Shown in pieces: positions 1 through 12,377 of a stretch of DNA of 64,000 nucleotides. Position 1 is the stretch's first letter. Every line of letters starts with the position of its first letter. This DNA is from Lepidostoma basale (taxonomy: Eukaryota; Arthropoda; Insecta; Trichoptera; Lepidostomatidae): NCBI GenBank assembly GCA_022606425.2, contig JAHDVF020000853.1, positions 372,001-436,000 on the forward strand, given 5' to 3'. The translations under genes were made by a program, and so were the position numbers. The notes beneath the pieces were generated by a model that was not told the origin of the DNA, did no database searches, and saw nothing but the letters and a program-made list of their open reading frames with translations.

Positions 1-58
1 AAACATTCTTTCTGCCTACCCTTTCGGGGAGACGGCGTGATGGTTAGTTAGTTAGTTG
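1..58 (+). mobile_element. LINE/SINE 3' end with GTTA-repeat tail
   Basis: The fragment starts at the window edge. It carries the shared 3' module seen many times here: 'tctgcctacc' followed by 'gacggcgtgatggttagtta' and short GTTA repeats. In longer copies (45834-46175) the module is the end of a LINE reading frame, with the stop codon just before the repeats. Whether this copy is LINE or SINE cannot be told because its 5' part is outside the window. Confidence 0.7.
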
Positions 59-78
59 AATCCGGTTAGTAGAATCCG

Positions 79-235
79 GGTGGTGGTCTAGGGGATAGAA
101 CGCTTGGCTCCTGATCCAGGGTACATGGGTTCAAGCCTGGACACGACCAGATTCCTTCTTCATAATAATGAGCTATTTTCTGCTCACATTGAAGATTGTA
201 AAATAAATTCTAATATCATTGATGTGAATCCTTGA
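79..235 (+). repeat. tRNA-derived SINE-like sequence
   Basis: An A-box-like segment (ggtctaggggatagaac) is followed about 35 bases later by a B-box-like segment (gggttcaagcc). A 5-bp acceptor-like pairing (TGGTC/GACCA) closes it. The cloverleaf is imperfect: the T-stem does not pair well and the anticodon loop has 8 bases. It is therefore a decayed tRNA-like SINE head rather than a working tRNA. The sequence after it is AT-rich and ends near an A-run. Confidence 0.4.
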
Positions 236-1056
236 TATTAGTCTTTTAAAAAAAAAAAAAAAGTTTTCAGAAAACTAAAAAGCATAAATGTTATAGTATA
301 AAATAATTGAAATATCAGAAAAATTTATGCCTTGGTATCGAGAATGTTTAAAGTATTTGTATGCATGGAAAATGATCGATCGATGAAAACATGGGTCCTA
401 TAATAGTAGTTTATCGTTAACAGAGAAAAATAAAACATGATAGTATTGCGGTATTAGCGAACAATATATGAATATCATCTTTGCTGTTTTTTTAATCGCG
501 ATGAATTAAATAAATTTACTTTATTATTGTCCACTGATATTATATAAAATGAGGCTGTACCTGATATAAGCGATTGAATCATCAAATTTCATTAGCAAAT
601 AAACATCTAACGAAATTCCTAATTACAATTTTTTTTTATATATTATACATAATTGAAATTTCATGGTAGAAGTTCATTGTAAATAATAACGTAAACGTTT
701 AATGAGATATGATCTCAGAAAAAAAGTCATCTTGGCAAGCATTTATGCTACCTGTATTTTTAACATGTGCATGATTAATATCCGTGCTCATATAGCTAGG
801 TGTCAGAGAGTATAGAATAATTGTTATAGAATAATAGTTTAAATTGATTCTGAATAAGTGATTGTCGATAACGATATTCGTCAATATTACTCGATTCATT
901 AATATTCACTACAGTATAATTTTGTTAGCTATTGACATACATGCTGAAGCTTCACTTTATTTTTATGTAATTGATTTATGTTAAAACGCGTTTTATATGA
1001 TCACTTTAGTAAATGTGTTTAAATATTTGAAGTTTAAGTCTGTGATTTTTTTGCAG
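236..1056. other. intron of the plus-strand gene, no feature seen
   Basis: AT-rich sequence with no coding or repeat signal that I recognise. It ends in a pyrimidine-rich tract and the acceptor 'ttttttgcag' of the exon at 1057. Confidence 0.5.
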
Positions 1057-2504
1057 AAAAGAGAAAATCATTTCAGCTTGATTTAGAAGAGGCCATGTCG
1101 CCGCCGCCCATGTCACTGTCGGCTCCAGAGCTGGGTAACAACTTTGTCCCCTTCAGGCCTCTGAGGAACTCTGTTAGCTCCACGGAGCTGCTCCACGAGC
1201 GAGCTATGAACAGGTTCTACCAAGTGGTAGCTTTGAAAGAAGCAGAAAAAGTTAAAGCGAAAAAGGATTACATAGCTCTGCCCACATCCATTGAAATTAA
1301 AATCGATGCCCTGCAAGACGATACATCTTTTAGAAACCAAATCAATCCACTGGAATCGGCGAAATCCGAATCAACAGAGCTTTACAATAATGATAACCTA
1401 CTCTCTACAGAGAGTTTAACCAATAGAGAAAGAGATGAAAATAGTAGTAATTTTGAAGACGACTACACTGCTAGTACTGTTTCAACTGGTGATAGTGAAT
1501 TCACAGATTCTGATAGTTTAGAGGAAGATGTAGACCGATTGCGAAACAGAATCGAAGAAAACACGACTTATCACCCTAAAGAGATGACCTATAGAGGAGG
1601 AGCACAGTCTCAAAGTCAGGCCGTGGAAGTTCTAACAAAGCCAGTACCCTTACCAGATCCAAATTATGTTCCCAAACCTATTCTGAAGAAACGAGAACCA
1701 GAAGTGTCTGTACCTCCCAAAGAACCAGAAACTTCAAAGAAATCTTCCAAATACTCAGAACCCTTAATTAACAAGGTACCATTATTCAAAAAATTTGCTA
1801 AATTTCCTTTAGAAAAACAACTCATTAACGATAAAAAGAAAAATAGTAAAAATAATGGTAAGAAAATTAATAAGAAGGATGAAATCAAAACAGAAACACC
1901 AACTCAGGAGAAAGCAATGCAAAAGGAAGAAAACTTAATACAAGATGAAGGGCGGTCAGCCATTGAACACTATGGCAACATTGTGAAGGAGTATGGAAGC
2001 AACAAAAAACCGCAACGTACGCTTTACACAAATACTAATGATCTGAAGAAAGCTGCCGCTGATCAAAATAAAGAATCTGAAAAAGTAGTTAAACTAAATA
2101 CCAAAAAGGCAATTGTTAAAAATAAGACAAAGGAACCTCCTAAAAAAGTTGATCAAACTAAGCCAACTCCAATCAAAACCATCGTCCAGAAAAAAATTGT
2201 GCCAAAAGTCCCGGAAAAAGCACCCGACCACCCTAAGGAACCTGTTAGACAGCTTATTGAAACTGCTTCTGTGTCGAAGAGCTTTTCAGAATTGAATGCT
2301 GAGGCCAAGAGCAACGTGAGGTCAGCCTTCAACTACATCATTGACGTCTGCATGCTGATAGTCGCTTTCTGGCTCTACCTGTTTAAGGACGAGAGACTGG
2401 CCATCCCATTCTTGGGGTTGACCATGTACCGGCAGGTCCACAGTGCTGTAAGAAAAAAGATTCCTTCGATGTTTAACAAAAACAAAAAGTCTTCAACGGA
2501 CTAA
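1057..2504 (+). CDS. last exon of an unidentified gene with a C-terminal membrane segment
   Basis: The reading frame is open from an acceptor (ttttttgcag, ending 1056) to a TAA at 2502-2504, about 482 residues. It continues upstream of the first ATG (1095) as KRKSFQLDLEEA, so I treat it as a terminal exon and not an intronless gene; the first two bases complete a split codon. The N-terminal third is Ser/Pro-rich (SPPPMSLSAPEL), followed by an acidic stretch rich in D, E, S and T. The middle is strongly Lys/Pro-rich and looks disordered. Near the C-terminus there is one hydrophobic run (IIDVCMLIVAFWLYLF), a second weaker one (LAIPFLGLTMY) and a basic tail (KKIPSMFNKNKKSSTD). This suggests a protein held in a membrane by its C-terminus with a large cytoplasmic part. 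I do not recognise the family. The gene runs towards the convergent transporter gene. Confidence 0.75.
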
Positions 2505-2580
2505 TTTTTCCATTTCATTTTTAAGATTAGTTTAATGTTATGATATTTTATTACATACACCCTTAAATCCATATATAAAT

Positions 2581-2586
2581 AATAAA
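2581..2586 (+). promoter_or_regulatory. candidate polyadenylation signal
   Basis: AATAAA lies 77 bases after the stop of the plus-strand gene. Other AATAAA copies follow near 2827 and 3030, so the real 3' end may be further on. Confidence 0.4.
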
Positions 2587-5500
2587 TTGTATTTTAATCA
2601 AAAGATGATGCATGGATGTCTTAAGAATAAGTTTTCTATCCATATATTGGTACATTGTATGATATGAAAGTGTATAGTTCAGAGTTCAATACATTTTTTG
2701 TATCTGGTTTTTCACTGATTATACTTTCATCTGGCAGAATACTTAAATCTTACTAATGAGTAAAAAGTTACACTCTATTCGATTTAAAAATCCAAACATT
2801 GATCTGTGACATTATTTGAACTCTGAAATAAATATGGTTTAGAATCCCACTCGTGATGTTTGGTATATATTGGTACACATATGTATTTTTTAATATCCAT
2901 CTAAATACAGTCTCAATAGGATATCATTTAAATTATAAATTAATTTAAATTCAGAAAACTGTAGTTAGTACCTTGCACGTCATAAAGGCATGTCAGTGTT
3001 TAAAGTGATATAATTTTGTTGATGAATGAAATAAAACATTATTATAACAATGATGCTTCAGTAAATTATTATGATACCCCATCCCCTCATTTCTGTTCAC
3101 CGTATGCATGTATGCTATTAAACAAAGGAATAAAAAATATTATTCAAATTCTCATTCACCTGTGGGCACATTTCTTATAATGTGGGGAATTTGAAAAGGG
3201 ACTTAGAGATAATGGGGTGGTCAAAATAAAAGACACAATAAATACAACTAAAATACTTTATTAGTATCTAAGTACATGATAATTTTACATAATACATAAA
3301 GATTAATTTCTAAGGAATATATTCCATGAGCTTTAAATTAAGGGATACACATTTATAATAAAATATCGTTAGTAATAAAAATGAAGTTATAAAAAAAGAT
3401 TTAAATTGGATAAAATTATTTTAGGTTAAAATAATCATTACGTATATGAAATAATTAAAAAGTACGTAATTCTTAATCTTCTTAAATATAAAATAAAGTA
3501 GATTTATCCCTAAAAACTAAGCTCTTAGATCTTCCCTCGTCTTTCTGTAAATAATATTATAGTTTTCTATTAGATTTACACATTTCCAAACTCTTCAACA
3601 TATATGAGTATAGGGAATACACGTAATGATCTGTGGGGAACTAAGACAGTAGACGAGTTAATAAGGTTTAAGAGATATTAATACTGAGACAATCAATGTC
3701 TTCTCATCACAGACACAGTAAATAAATATACTTTACCAGGATTGCCAACTTATAAAAAATGTAGATAAGTACTACAAAGATAATTAATAGTAATTAATTT
3801 CTAACTCGAATAACAGTTAATAAGTATAATATTAAATAATTTAAGTGCTGCCTGGCCAATGAGTACTATAGTGACAGTTATACTTCATTTTGAATTGCGC
3901 TGAACTTGTGAGATGATGGCCAAGTTAGTATTATTAGGTTCAAGGCTATAAAATTCGAAAGAAGATTTTTAACATCATACTAAGCACTCATTTATATTAA
4001 ATTAAATAAGGCAATCCTGATACTATATGCTTTGGCGAAATTATAATATGGATATGGCTTTAATATTCCCAGTTGAATAATAATAATAATAACCTTCAAA
4101 GGTTGTAAGAATCGAAAGACCGAGTTAAAGAACTAGATTTTTTTCCTGGAACCGAATTCGATACCATAGGCCGACAACTGACATTTTCTACTGTTTATAT
4201 TTCAAGTTCTATTGCACATCAACAAATTAAAGTTTTCTGGCCGTATCTTCATTATTTTGATTTTGTTAAGTTTAGAGAGTGATAATTTTTTAAGTAATGT
4301 AGCGAAGTTGACTTAGCTACAACATGTAATTGATATTTTATTTCTTATAAATCTTTATTAAATATTTAAGATTTAGAAACAGTTAACACTCTATTAAATT
4401 TAATGAACGTTGATGACATGAGAATAGTCAAACGTATACTTGTATGTTAAAGGCTAATAACATAACCATCAAGTGTTACAAAAGGTGCCAAAAACAATAC
4501 TTCCTTAATTAATTCCCCGGATGGAATACACACATTCACCTGTTTACTTAATTGAAGATACTGCTTTATTTAATTTTAAATTATGAAAATGTTTATATAG
4601 ATATGCAGAGAAATACTTTAAATATTTTATGTAGTGCTCGAAAAATTAATGAAATATATACTTTGTATGTATGTTATATAAAAATACATGTTGTAGTGTT
4701 GGGAATAAATTGTGATTGAAGGTGTTCTATAGGAATTGTTTTAAACCAATACCCAATAATTTGCTTGAATGGTAAACATAGAATACAACCAACACAATCT
4801 CAACCAACATTCCAACATTTCAATATAGTTTATGTTCTCATATAATATATACAAATAAAAATAAACTTTTTGTTTATTATCTTGTTTAAAAATTTCACCT
4901 GAAAATATAACATGTTTTTGAAATATAATATATCATAGAAGCCAATGAGATACAGAATAGTAATATTTATTGTACATACAAATCACAGTCATTTTTTACT
5001 AAATATCATCTTCAGTTCAATATCATACTTGGATTTTTAAACTAGGCATGATCAGTGTGCTTCGATATTCTCTGTTTCCGTTATTAAAGACTTATTCCAC
5101 TTTAATGCAATCTTATTGAAAGCGGTGAAGCAAAATTTTATGTCACACCTCTGAGAATGTCAATTGAGAAACATTTACAATATTTACAGATTTGAAAACA
5201 TTACATGTTATCCAAATATCAATTTTCAAATCTCCACGCTATTTACAACTGCGGAAAAAGCAAAATATATATATATTTTTAACATTTGATTTTACATATG
5301 ATATATATTTTTAGCACGAGAATGAATGTAAATGTAAACGTTAATTGACTTAAAACAAACTGTTGTTCGTTTGGTTTTGAAAGTATATTCAAATCAAAGT
5401 ATGGCTGAGCTTGGGGGCTACAAGTCCTATACTAAATAATGAATTTAGTGTGTTAAAAATAATTGAGTGTTTAGTCATTATGTACATCATGCACAACCAA

Positions 5501-8500
5501 CTTTGTAACAATATATTCCTCTTTACTAGGCAAGCCAGGGTGAAGTATTACCAGTTAATTATTCTAGTAGGTGTAATATATAAATCTTTTTGTATTAGAT
5601 GTTAGTCCTAATAGTATACCTCATTATGATATAAAATAAATTGTTTCGCGATGTTGCGGTGGTACTCTTTCAAATACATATCACAATTCTTTGTGTTTAC
5701 ACACTACCAAATTCTATGGCAGGGAGGTTTCTTTTATTTATTATTAGTCATTAAATATCACCAAGTAGCTTCACTGGAAAATGTTTATTTAGGTAATATA
5801 AAATATATAATTTTCAATTGTTACTTGTTCATACAAAAACTGATATTTCCCTGATATAGTTTTGATAAATCAGGATTGAAGGATGGATTTATAAAGATTA
5901 ATAAATTTTCAGAAACAACACTGCTTTAACATTAATGACAAAAATATATATCCACTACCACATCGCGAATACACTTTAGAAAATTTAACCTTATTCATTT
6001 ACCCAAAGGTCTACTAGTACCGTTAGTCTATCACTCTGAATATCCTCTACTGCTCGACCAGCTCTATTCTAGCTGGTTTTTCCATTTCAAACCTTTGTAA
6101 TTGGCACCGAAACATAATATTTATTATGCACTAAGAAGAAGATACATTCAAAAGGTTTCATTAAATAAAATTGTCTGGTGGGATAAAGCGATGGCGTATA
6201 CAAAATAATCATGAACGAAAACAAATAACTATCTTATAAAGCTTTGTGCAACAAATATTTAAAATTTCCATAAGTTTTTTTAAGTAGATGTATATTAATA
6301 AATAGAACTTTAAATTAAAATTAACATTAGATATGTTAAAATCTTTCCTAAAACAAAAAGAAAAGTTCTAGAAGTCTATGAAACTAATTATTTTTCCCGA
6401 ACAAGGGCTCGTTGTGTTTGTGATCATCAAACAATAAATTGCAGTCTCTAGTCAGGAGACGGCACAACTAGCTGAAGAGAACAATCAGTACAAATTATTT
6501 AAATACTTGAGGGTGAGCAATTTGTTTCTCTCCAGTCAAACCAAAAGAAGCAATATAGTGATACTTCCTCGGAAAATGCTTGCTCTATCTCCTCTACAAC
6601 CGGCTAGAAGTTAGCACCAAACAATATTGCAGCTAGATTTTGTAACCCACATGGATTAGAAATGATGTTGCCAGCTGCCTTAGAACTACAGTTGCCAACC
6701 AAATTGTTTAAGCATTTAGCTTTCTCTTAAGTCAAGCCATTATGTTTCTATTTAAGTGTCTCAGAATTTTCAACAAAATGTGAGTACAGTTAATCAAAAC
6801 TTCCGTTTAACTGTTTATAGATGGAAATGTGTCAATAATTTTAAAAGCTTTCAAATATTTTAATTAAGGATAAAAAATTAAGGGTTGGAGGTGGTAAATG
6901 GTTGAAGCTTGTGGAAAATAATGGGGAAAAAAGCATGTATGTTCTGGAATATTTCTTTGCAATATGTTGGCAACCCAAGCTATTGTTGTATTCGGGAAAC
7001 TTTGAAATGTTGGCAAATATGGGAAACTGAGTTTTTTTTTGGCAGAAAGTGAGTAATCAAACTGCCCATTCATAACTTGAGCATAACTGATCTCATCATA
7101 ATACTTTAACTAATATAATTGAATTTCTAATCTATACATTTAGAATCTTTTATAGTGAATAATGTTTTTTTTATATTATACGATAATTTTTAAGTCACTT
7201 CTTTCAATCCATCAACAATGCATCCTCCTCTTCAAGCCACAATATAACAACAGTTCCGAATTCATAAGATATATCACTACCACAGGATTTAGGTTCATAT
7301 AAGTAATTTTAAACTTTAAATTTTTAACAATTATTTAACATATTAGTCAAAATATTCATAATTTTAACATTTCCTAAATTTTAGAGTTGAAAGTGAAATA
7401 TCATTCTTAAGTAAACATTAATAAGTCTGGAATTTTTATGATCTACGGACTAACTTCGTTAATTTTGAGTTACTATTCCATAATGTGCTACCTTTGAAGC
7501 CAATGCTCTAAAGAGAAATAGTCAGAAAATTTGGATATCTATTAATTTTAATCTATTTCATAATACGAATAAGATTGAAGACGATAATTGTAGAACACTG
7601 GAAATTACCAAATTTTATGGTTAGTTTTTCAAACACTTTAATTATAACATTTCATAATTTTTCTTTAGATGAATATTTGAGTTGAATATTTTAATAAATT
7701 GAATATTTTAACTATACTTATCATATTGGTTGTATAATTAAACATTTATTATAATCATGGGTGAGGCTAAATTTTTCTAGATAAATGTTCATTACACATT
7801 TTTGATTTCATATAAAGGTAAAGTGTATAATTGTAAATATGGGTCATCTAGGGGTTTAATTAACTGAGATTTATTACCGATGCAATATTATTAGTAAAAT
7901 ATATTTTGAGGCCAGAAGTGAGATTAATTTGGAAATGTTAATATATTTTTAAAAATATGATATAATATATTGTAAAATGTTTTCATAAGTAAAATAGTTC
8001 ATATATTTTTTTCTAATAAAAGTATTTCAATTTACATACATTAATTAGGTAATACAATATGGGTTTAGTTATTTTTATCAAAAATATGGAATAAATTAAA
8101 TCATACAAATGTTTTAAAATTTGTACATTGTAGTGGATGAACTAATTTTGGCCAAAAATAAATTTATTTGATTGTAAATAGTGTTGAATAATTTAGATAA
8201 GTAATGATTAAATTTTTTTATTTCAATATTTTTTACTCAAGTCATTAGACGATAGAAAAGCTCAATTCATCAGTACAGAAAATAATTTAGGATTTTCATA
8301 TGATCTATTAAAAAAATCAACTCTTATAAATATCTCTTACTTGGTACAAGAATAACATGGTGCAATTGTTTACATTTGGTCAGGACACAGTGAATAGGTT
8401 TTACGTAATAACAGTTCAATACCCCCATAGACATCAATAGAGACAGACATTATGAGCTTCTGATTATTTCACCTGTTTTGTAAGTTCCTGTTATTAGTGA

Positions 8501-9064
8501 GAACATAAGTTAAAAATATACGGCGAGTAATGTTAATTACGTTAAGACATTAAGTAAAGAGAACACTTGATTTCTAACAATAATTTTGGCAAGTGTTAAT
8601 TGCAATCAACAGATTTTCTTTCTAATATTCAATTTATTTTATCAAACTATTGAGATTTACAATATACGGAAAAATTGGAAACTTTAGTACTAGACAGCTT
8701 CTGTGATAAATATTTTAAGGTCATTTTCTAAAACATCCAGATATTATTTAAAAATAACATAGCTAAATGACTCTATATAACTAGTACAACATTGTTTAGA
8801 CCAAGAGAATAAGATTTATATAATCTGCAATTAGTGGGGAGGGAGTTTCGAAGCATTTCCAACATACAATAATATTCATTTAGATAACATTTTACTCAAT
8901 CTCGTATCTACATAATATGTAGCAGTTAACATTTTTCATTAAATACTTATCTATCCACTCTCCGATTTATAAGGCCCAAACATATCACTCACATTCAACA
9001 TTTTTTCAAAGTTATTTTCTTTTCCCTGTCCCTCCTCACTTCTCCCTTGCCTCGAATGATTTTT
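2587..9064. other. convergent intergenic region / 3' UTRs, no TE recognised
   Basis: About 6.5 kb of AT-rich sequence separates the two convergent genes. I see no transposon end, no LINE frame, no SINE box pair and no convincing coding frame. Some of it should be 3' UTR of either gene. It contrasts with the transporter introns, which are full of repeats. Confidence 0.5.
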
Positions 9065-9139
9065 TTAACCCGGAAGCGTTGCTTCCTCGTAGAAGTCAGG
9101 TTCATCTTCCAAATCCAATTCTGGCTGTTTTCCATCGAG
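9065..9139 (-). CDS. Ndae1: Ndae1 exon n: C-terminal tail and stop
   Basis: Encodes LDGKQPELDLEDEPDFYEEA then TLPG and TAA (9065-9067). The acceptor is TATTTTGCAG. The tail is acidic and ends in the FYEEA.LPG pattern that I recall from other insect Ndae1 proteins. Confidence 0.93.
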   Translation of the reverse strand, partial: LDGKQPELDLEDEPDFYEEATLPG

Positions 9140-9459
9140 CTGCAAAATATAATGAAAATGATATAAAACCCTTATCAAATATATCTGTCCTCTTTTCTTC
9201 CTCTATACAGATTGTGATATGATCCTTCACCTGTAGATCTTTCTGGAAAATTAGTCACATCTTAGTTAAGCCGTGACAAAGATAAAATATGGTATATACA
9301 TACAATACATGAAATGATCAAAGTAAATGGTAATGAAATATATTTGAACACTGTGAATGGAGAACAAAATTTAGTAAGTCAGAGCATAACTTGGATAGAC
9401 CAAAATCATGATATTGATTAAATGTTTCTTGTCAATTATGATGTATGATGTTTACTCAC

Positions 9460-9630
9460 CGCCCGGAGCTCTAGGGGTGAGAAAATGTGCTTAAGCTGCC
9501 AGCGCAGGGGCACCAGCATAGCCAACATGAAGGGAAAGGCCAGGGAGAGTGAGGTGTATTTCACCCAGAAGAGCAGGCCAAGGCAGGTCAGTTGGATGGT
9601 GGTGTAAAGGTGCATCTTTAATGTCGGTAC
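9460..9630 (-). CDS. Ndae1: Ndae1 exon m: last transmembrane spans
   Basis: Reads VPTLKMHLYTTIQLTCLGLL, FWVKYTSLSLAFPFMLAMLV, PLRWQLKHIFSPLELRA; 57 codons, phase 0 at both ends. The acceptor is ATAATTACAG and the donor GCG|GTGAGT. Confidence 0.95.
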
Positions 9631-9784
9631 CTGTAATTATAATAAAGCTTATTTGTAATCACAATATAGGACCCGTCTGATCTACTCAAATTATCAAAAC
9701 TCGTGGATGTAAAATGTAGAGCAAAAACACATTATTAAGCATTAAATAGGTATTGAAATAGGCATTAAAAAAGTATTTATTTAC

Positions 9785-9993
9785 CCTTCGCACATATGCA
9801 ACTGGTGGATGATGTTTCACTGGCATAAAAAGGAGTACAAGTCTTTCAAACATTTGGATACCAGTCATGGAAGATATTCCCATATAGAGGAAGATTCCAA
9901 ACAAAACAGAAAGAGGAACCAAGCTTAGGAGGAACGCCATTGACACCGAGGCTCCCACCAGAATAGATACAATCAGGGCACTCAGTCGTTGCT
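9785..9993 (-). CDS. Ndae1: Ndae1 exon l: [14 protein letters not shown] region
   Basis: Reads [20 protein letters not shown], then [20 protein letters not shown] and [20 protein letters not shown]. It contains the strongly conserved 'GVFLYMG' type helix and 'MPVKHHP' motif. The acceptor is CATTTTTAG and the donor AGG|GTAAAT. Confidence 0.95.
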
Positions 9994-10244
9994 CTAAAAA
10001 TGACATTTACAAATCAATTAAAATTCATTATTCTAAATTAAATACATAATATTGTAAATAAAACTTTGAATGGCTAAAGCCAATAAACAAACACTTTAAT
10101 TCATTTTTAAATTGTTTTTGTGAATAAAATTCAAATGCAAAAGTGAAAAATATGAAAAAAGTCAGAACTATATTGAGATTAGTTAGTAGATTAACTTTCA
10201 TCATTGAACCCATGCTTACATCAGATAAATTATTAATATCTTAC

Positions 10245-10459
10245 CTTTGACTTCAATTATATGAGGCTTGTCTCCAGGGGCGTGCGTCTGTGACATGACG
10301 GTTAAAGCCGACACGTGTGATAGGGAGCGCACTGTGGCCACACAGACAAATGGAGCACCAATCAGGCCGCAAATTATGTTGAGGAATGAGATCACCATTA
10401 TGTCCAGGTGAAATCCAGACCCCTTCTTGAGATGGCGCTCAGGTTTATCCACAATCAAC
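10245..10459 (-). CDS. Ndae1: Ndae1 exon k: KKGSGFHLD region
   Basis: Reads LIVDKPERHLKKGSGFHLD, MVISFLNIICGLIGAPFVC, VATVRSLSHVSALTVMSQ, THAPGDKPHIIEVK. 'HLKKGSGFHLD' and 'ATVRSLSHVSAL' are conserved family motifs. The acceptor is TTTCAAACAG and the donor AAAG|GTAAGA. Confidence 0.95.
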
Positions 10460-10660
10460 CTGTTTGAAAAGGGGTCAGATAAGTAACAAAATTGCAAAGA
10501 AACAATTGCAATACTGTAAGGGGAATTTTCTTTAAACACATTTTTCTTTATACATAATATTCGATATTTCCTGTCGCATAATAAAAAAAGACAAAAGTAA
10601 TTTTATGCTATTCGCATTTGCTGATAATTTGTAAAAATAAAGATAGTTTATAACTAAGTA

Positions 10661-10886
10661 ATAATGAAATAAAACGGTGTTTTTTATAACTACTTCCACA
10701 TTTGTCTTTATTTCGACAGTGGCCGGTTTCGCCAGGCTCGTTGGCATCGACAGACTGGTCTGTTACGAAACTGGTCGCTGTCGAAATAATGACAAGTGTG
10801 GAAGCAGTTATAAAAAACATTTTTTTATTGAATTATTATTTAAAATGAACTTCCATCAAGAGATTTCAGTTAAATCATTTGATTAT
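10661..10886. mobile_element. foldback element, 'CGAAACCGG' family, palindromic copy in an intron
   Basis: The left arm (tataactacttccacattt, then gccggtttcgcc) returns inverted on the right (gcgaaactggtcgctgtcg, then gtgtggaagcagttataaa). The right arm continues to the family end 'ttccatcaagagatttcag'. No coding capacity. It sits in the intron between exons j and k. Other copies: 32585-32800, 52585-53140, 62695-62830. Confidence 0.75.
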
Positions 10887-11277
10887 TTTATTATATAACT
10901 AAGGATTCAGAATGATTTGTCATATAAATATAGTGTTTAATCATTCACCTTGATGATGGATCTCCAAAACACTACTAACACAGTAAATATCACAGTTACA
11001 CCCACAATATCTAAGAAATTATCTTGCAAACTATGATAATCTACGCCATTAAAAAAATCACAAAAATAAGAAGTCGCAAAAATAATACGCATGTTTTTAG
11101 AAGGTAACCTTCATAAACCATTTAAACAAAGTTATACAAAATATAAAATGATTTGTAATATAGAGTCAATAAAAAGTAAATCGCGTACCAAATAGAAAGA
11201 TAAAGATAACCAAAATTTACTTTTCGTGGGGGGTATCAGAGTATATCAGTCCAAGAAAGACATAAATGGGTTCTTAC

Positions 11278-11537
11278 TCAGCAATGTGCGTCTCCATGAA
11301 CATTATAATGTAGGCCATTAGGGCTGGAACTACGGCAGCTATCATCCCCCACACTGGGAAGGGTTTCTCCGGGGTTCCGTTGAAGGACACAAACCAGTCT
11401 CTCTGGCTCGGGTCGCTGGGAGTTAAGCCCTCTGGCACTTGTAGTTTCTCGGTATACACTTCCGACACCAATAGGTTTAAGAGGACCATAAGAACAATAG
11501 CTATGGGGACGCCAAAGTCTCCAAGAGCACGGCGAGC
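11278..11537 (-). CDS. Ndae1: Ndae1 exon j: ARRALGDFGVPIAI region
   Basis: Reads ARRALGDFGVPIAIVLMVLL (span 7), the re-entry segment LQVPEGLTPSDPSQRDWFV, then PVWGMIAAVVPALMAYIIMF and METHIAE. These are signature SLC4 blocks; 'METHIAELIVDKPER' spans the next junction. The acceptor is TTTTCTAG and the donor GA|GTAAGA. Confidence 0.95.
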
Positions 11538-11760
11538 CTAGAAAATAAGTACTTACTATTAATCGCTGATTATTAGGCAGTCTGTTTAAGTCCAGTGAAT
11601 TATTCCAGTATTGTGTAAACAACTGTTATATTGAAAAGCATTGTGTATTGAAAAGCAAAATTGTGTATTTGCAGTACTATGCAATATCTAATATTTATAT
11701 TATTGAATTATGCCGCACTCTTCTTTAAAATAATACATTAAAAAAAAACGCAATTAAATT

Positions 11761-11871
11761 CGCGGGGTGAAAAGAAAAGAATGGAGAGCCGCATCGGTTA
11801 AAGTGTGACAGTCCATTCTTTCTGCCTACCCTTTCGGAGAGACGGCGTGATGGTTAGTTAGTTAGTTAGTT
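11761..11871 (+). mobile_element. SINE fragment with LINE-like tail
   Basis: Carries 'gccgcatcggttaaagtgtg', the shared 'tctgcctacc...gacggcgtgatgg' end and a GTTA-repeat tail. The body before 'ccattctttctgcc' matches the SINE at 63508-63676; its hairpin head is mostly missing. Confidence 0.7.
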
Positions 11872-11949
11872 TTGTATTTGTTTACAGAAATAAAAGTTTA
11901 CCATTATCTTTGTAACAAGTTACAAAATAATTAATACAAATGGAAACGT

Positions 11950-12160
11950 CTGTTTTTTAGAAGTTTTATTATATTTTATGGGAATGACATATTTTGCCTA
12001 AGGCATTATCAAATGTGAAAACAACATTTCATAATGAATTTTCAAGGCAAAATATGTATAAAAATTATAAAATTCTTTGAAAACAGATGTAATCATTCGT
12101 ACTATTGATTTAATATGGAGTTTTAAATGATTGTTAAAGAAACAAAAAATAAGAAACAAA
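11950..12160 (-). repeat. dispersed repeat with decayed hammerhead-like centre
   Basis: On the minus strand it reads 'TTTGATAATGCCTTAGGC' then 'AAAATATGTCATTCC', a relative of the motif at 31684, 38388 and 52252. The flank 'atggagttttaaatgattgt' is also shared with those copies. Confidence 0.4.
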
Positions 12161-12377
12161 GTACACATTATATACTTGTTGATCTAGAGTAAGCGCATTT
12201 GATTAAATTATTAAATAATAATTAATAAATGAACAGTATTCTAGAAATGGTAACCATTTTATAAACATTATGAAATTATTCAATAATATTCTAATAAATT
12301 GCAAACATATTATTGACAAAGTAGTAGATCGCTAGGAAATTTATGAAATGTATTAAAATTTAAAAAAAAGAACTTAC

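Noticed and set aside
79..148. Functional tRNA gene
   Set aside because: The anticodon loop has eight bases and the T-stem does not pair; better read as a SINE head.
5411..5854. Small plus-strand frames in the convergent region
   Set aside because: AT-rich chance frames with biased Tyr/Phe/Ile content and no splice or family support.
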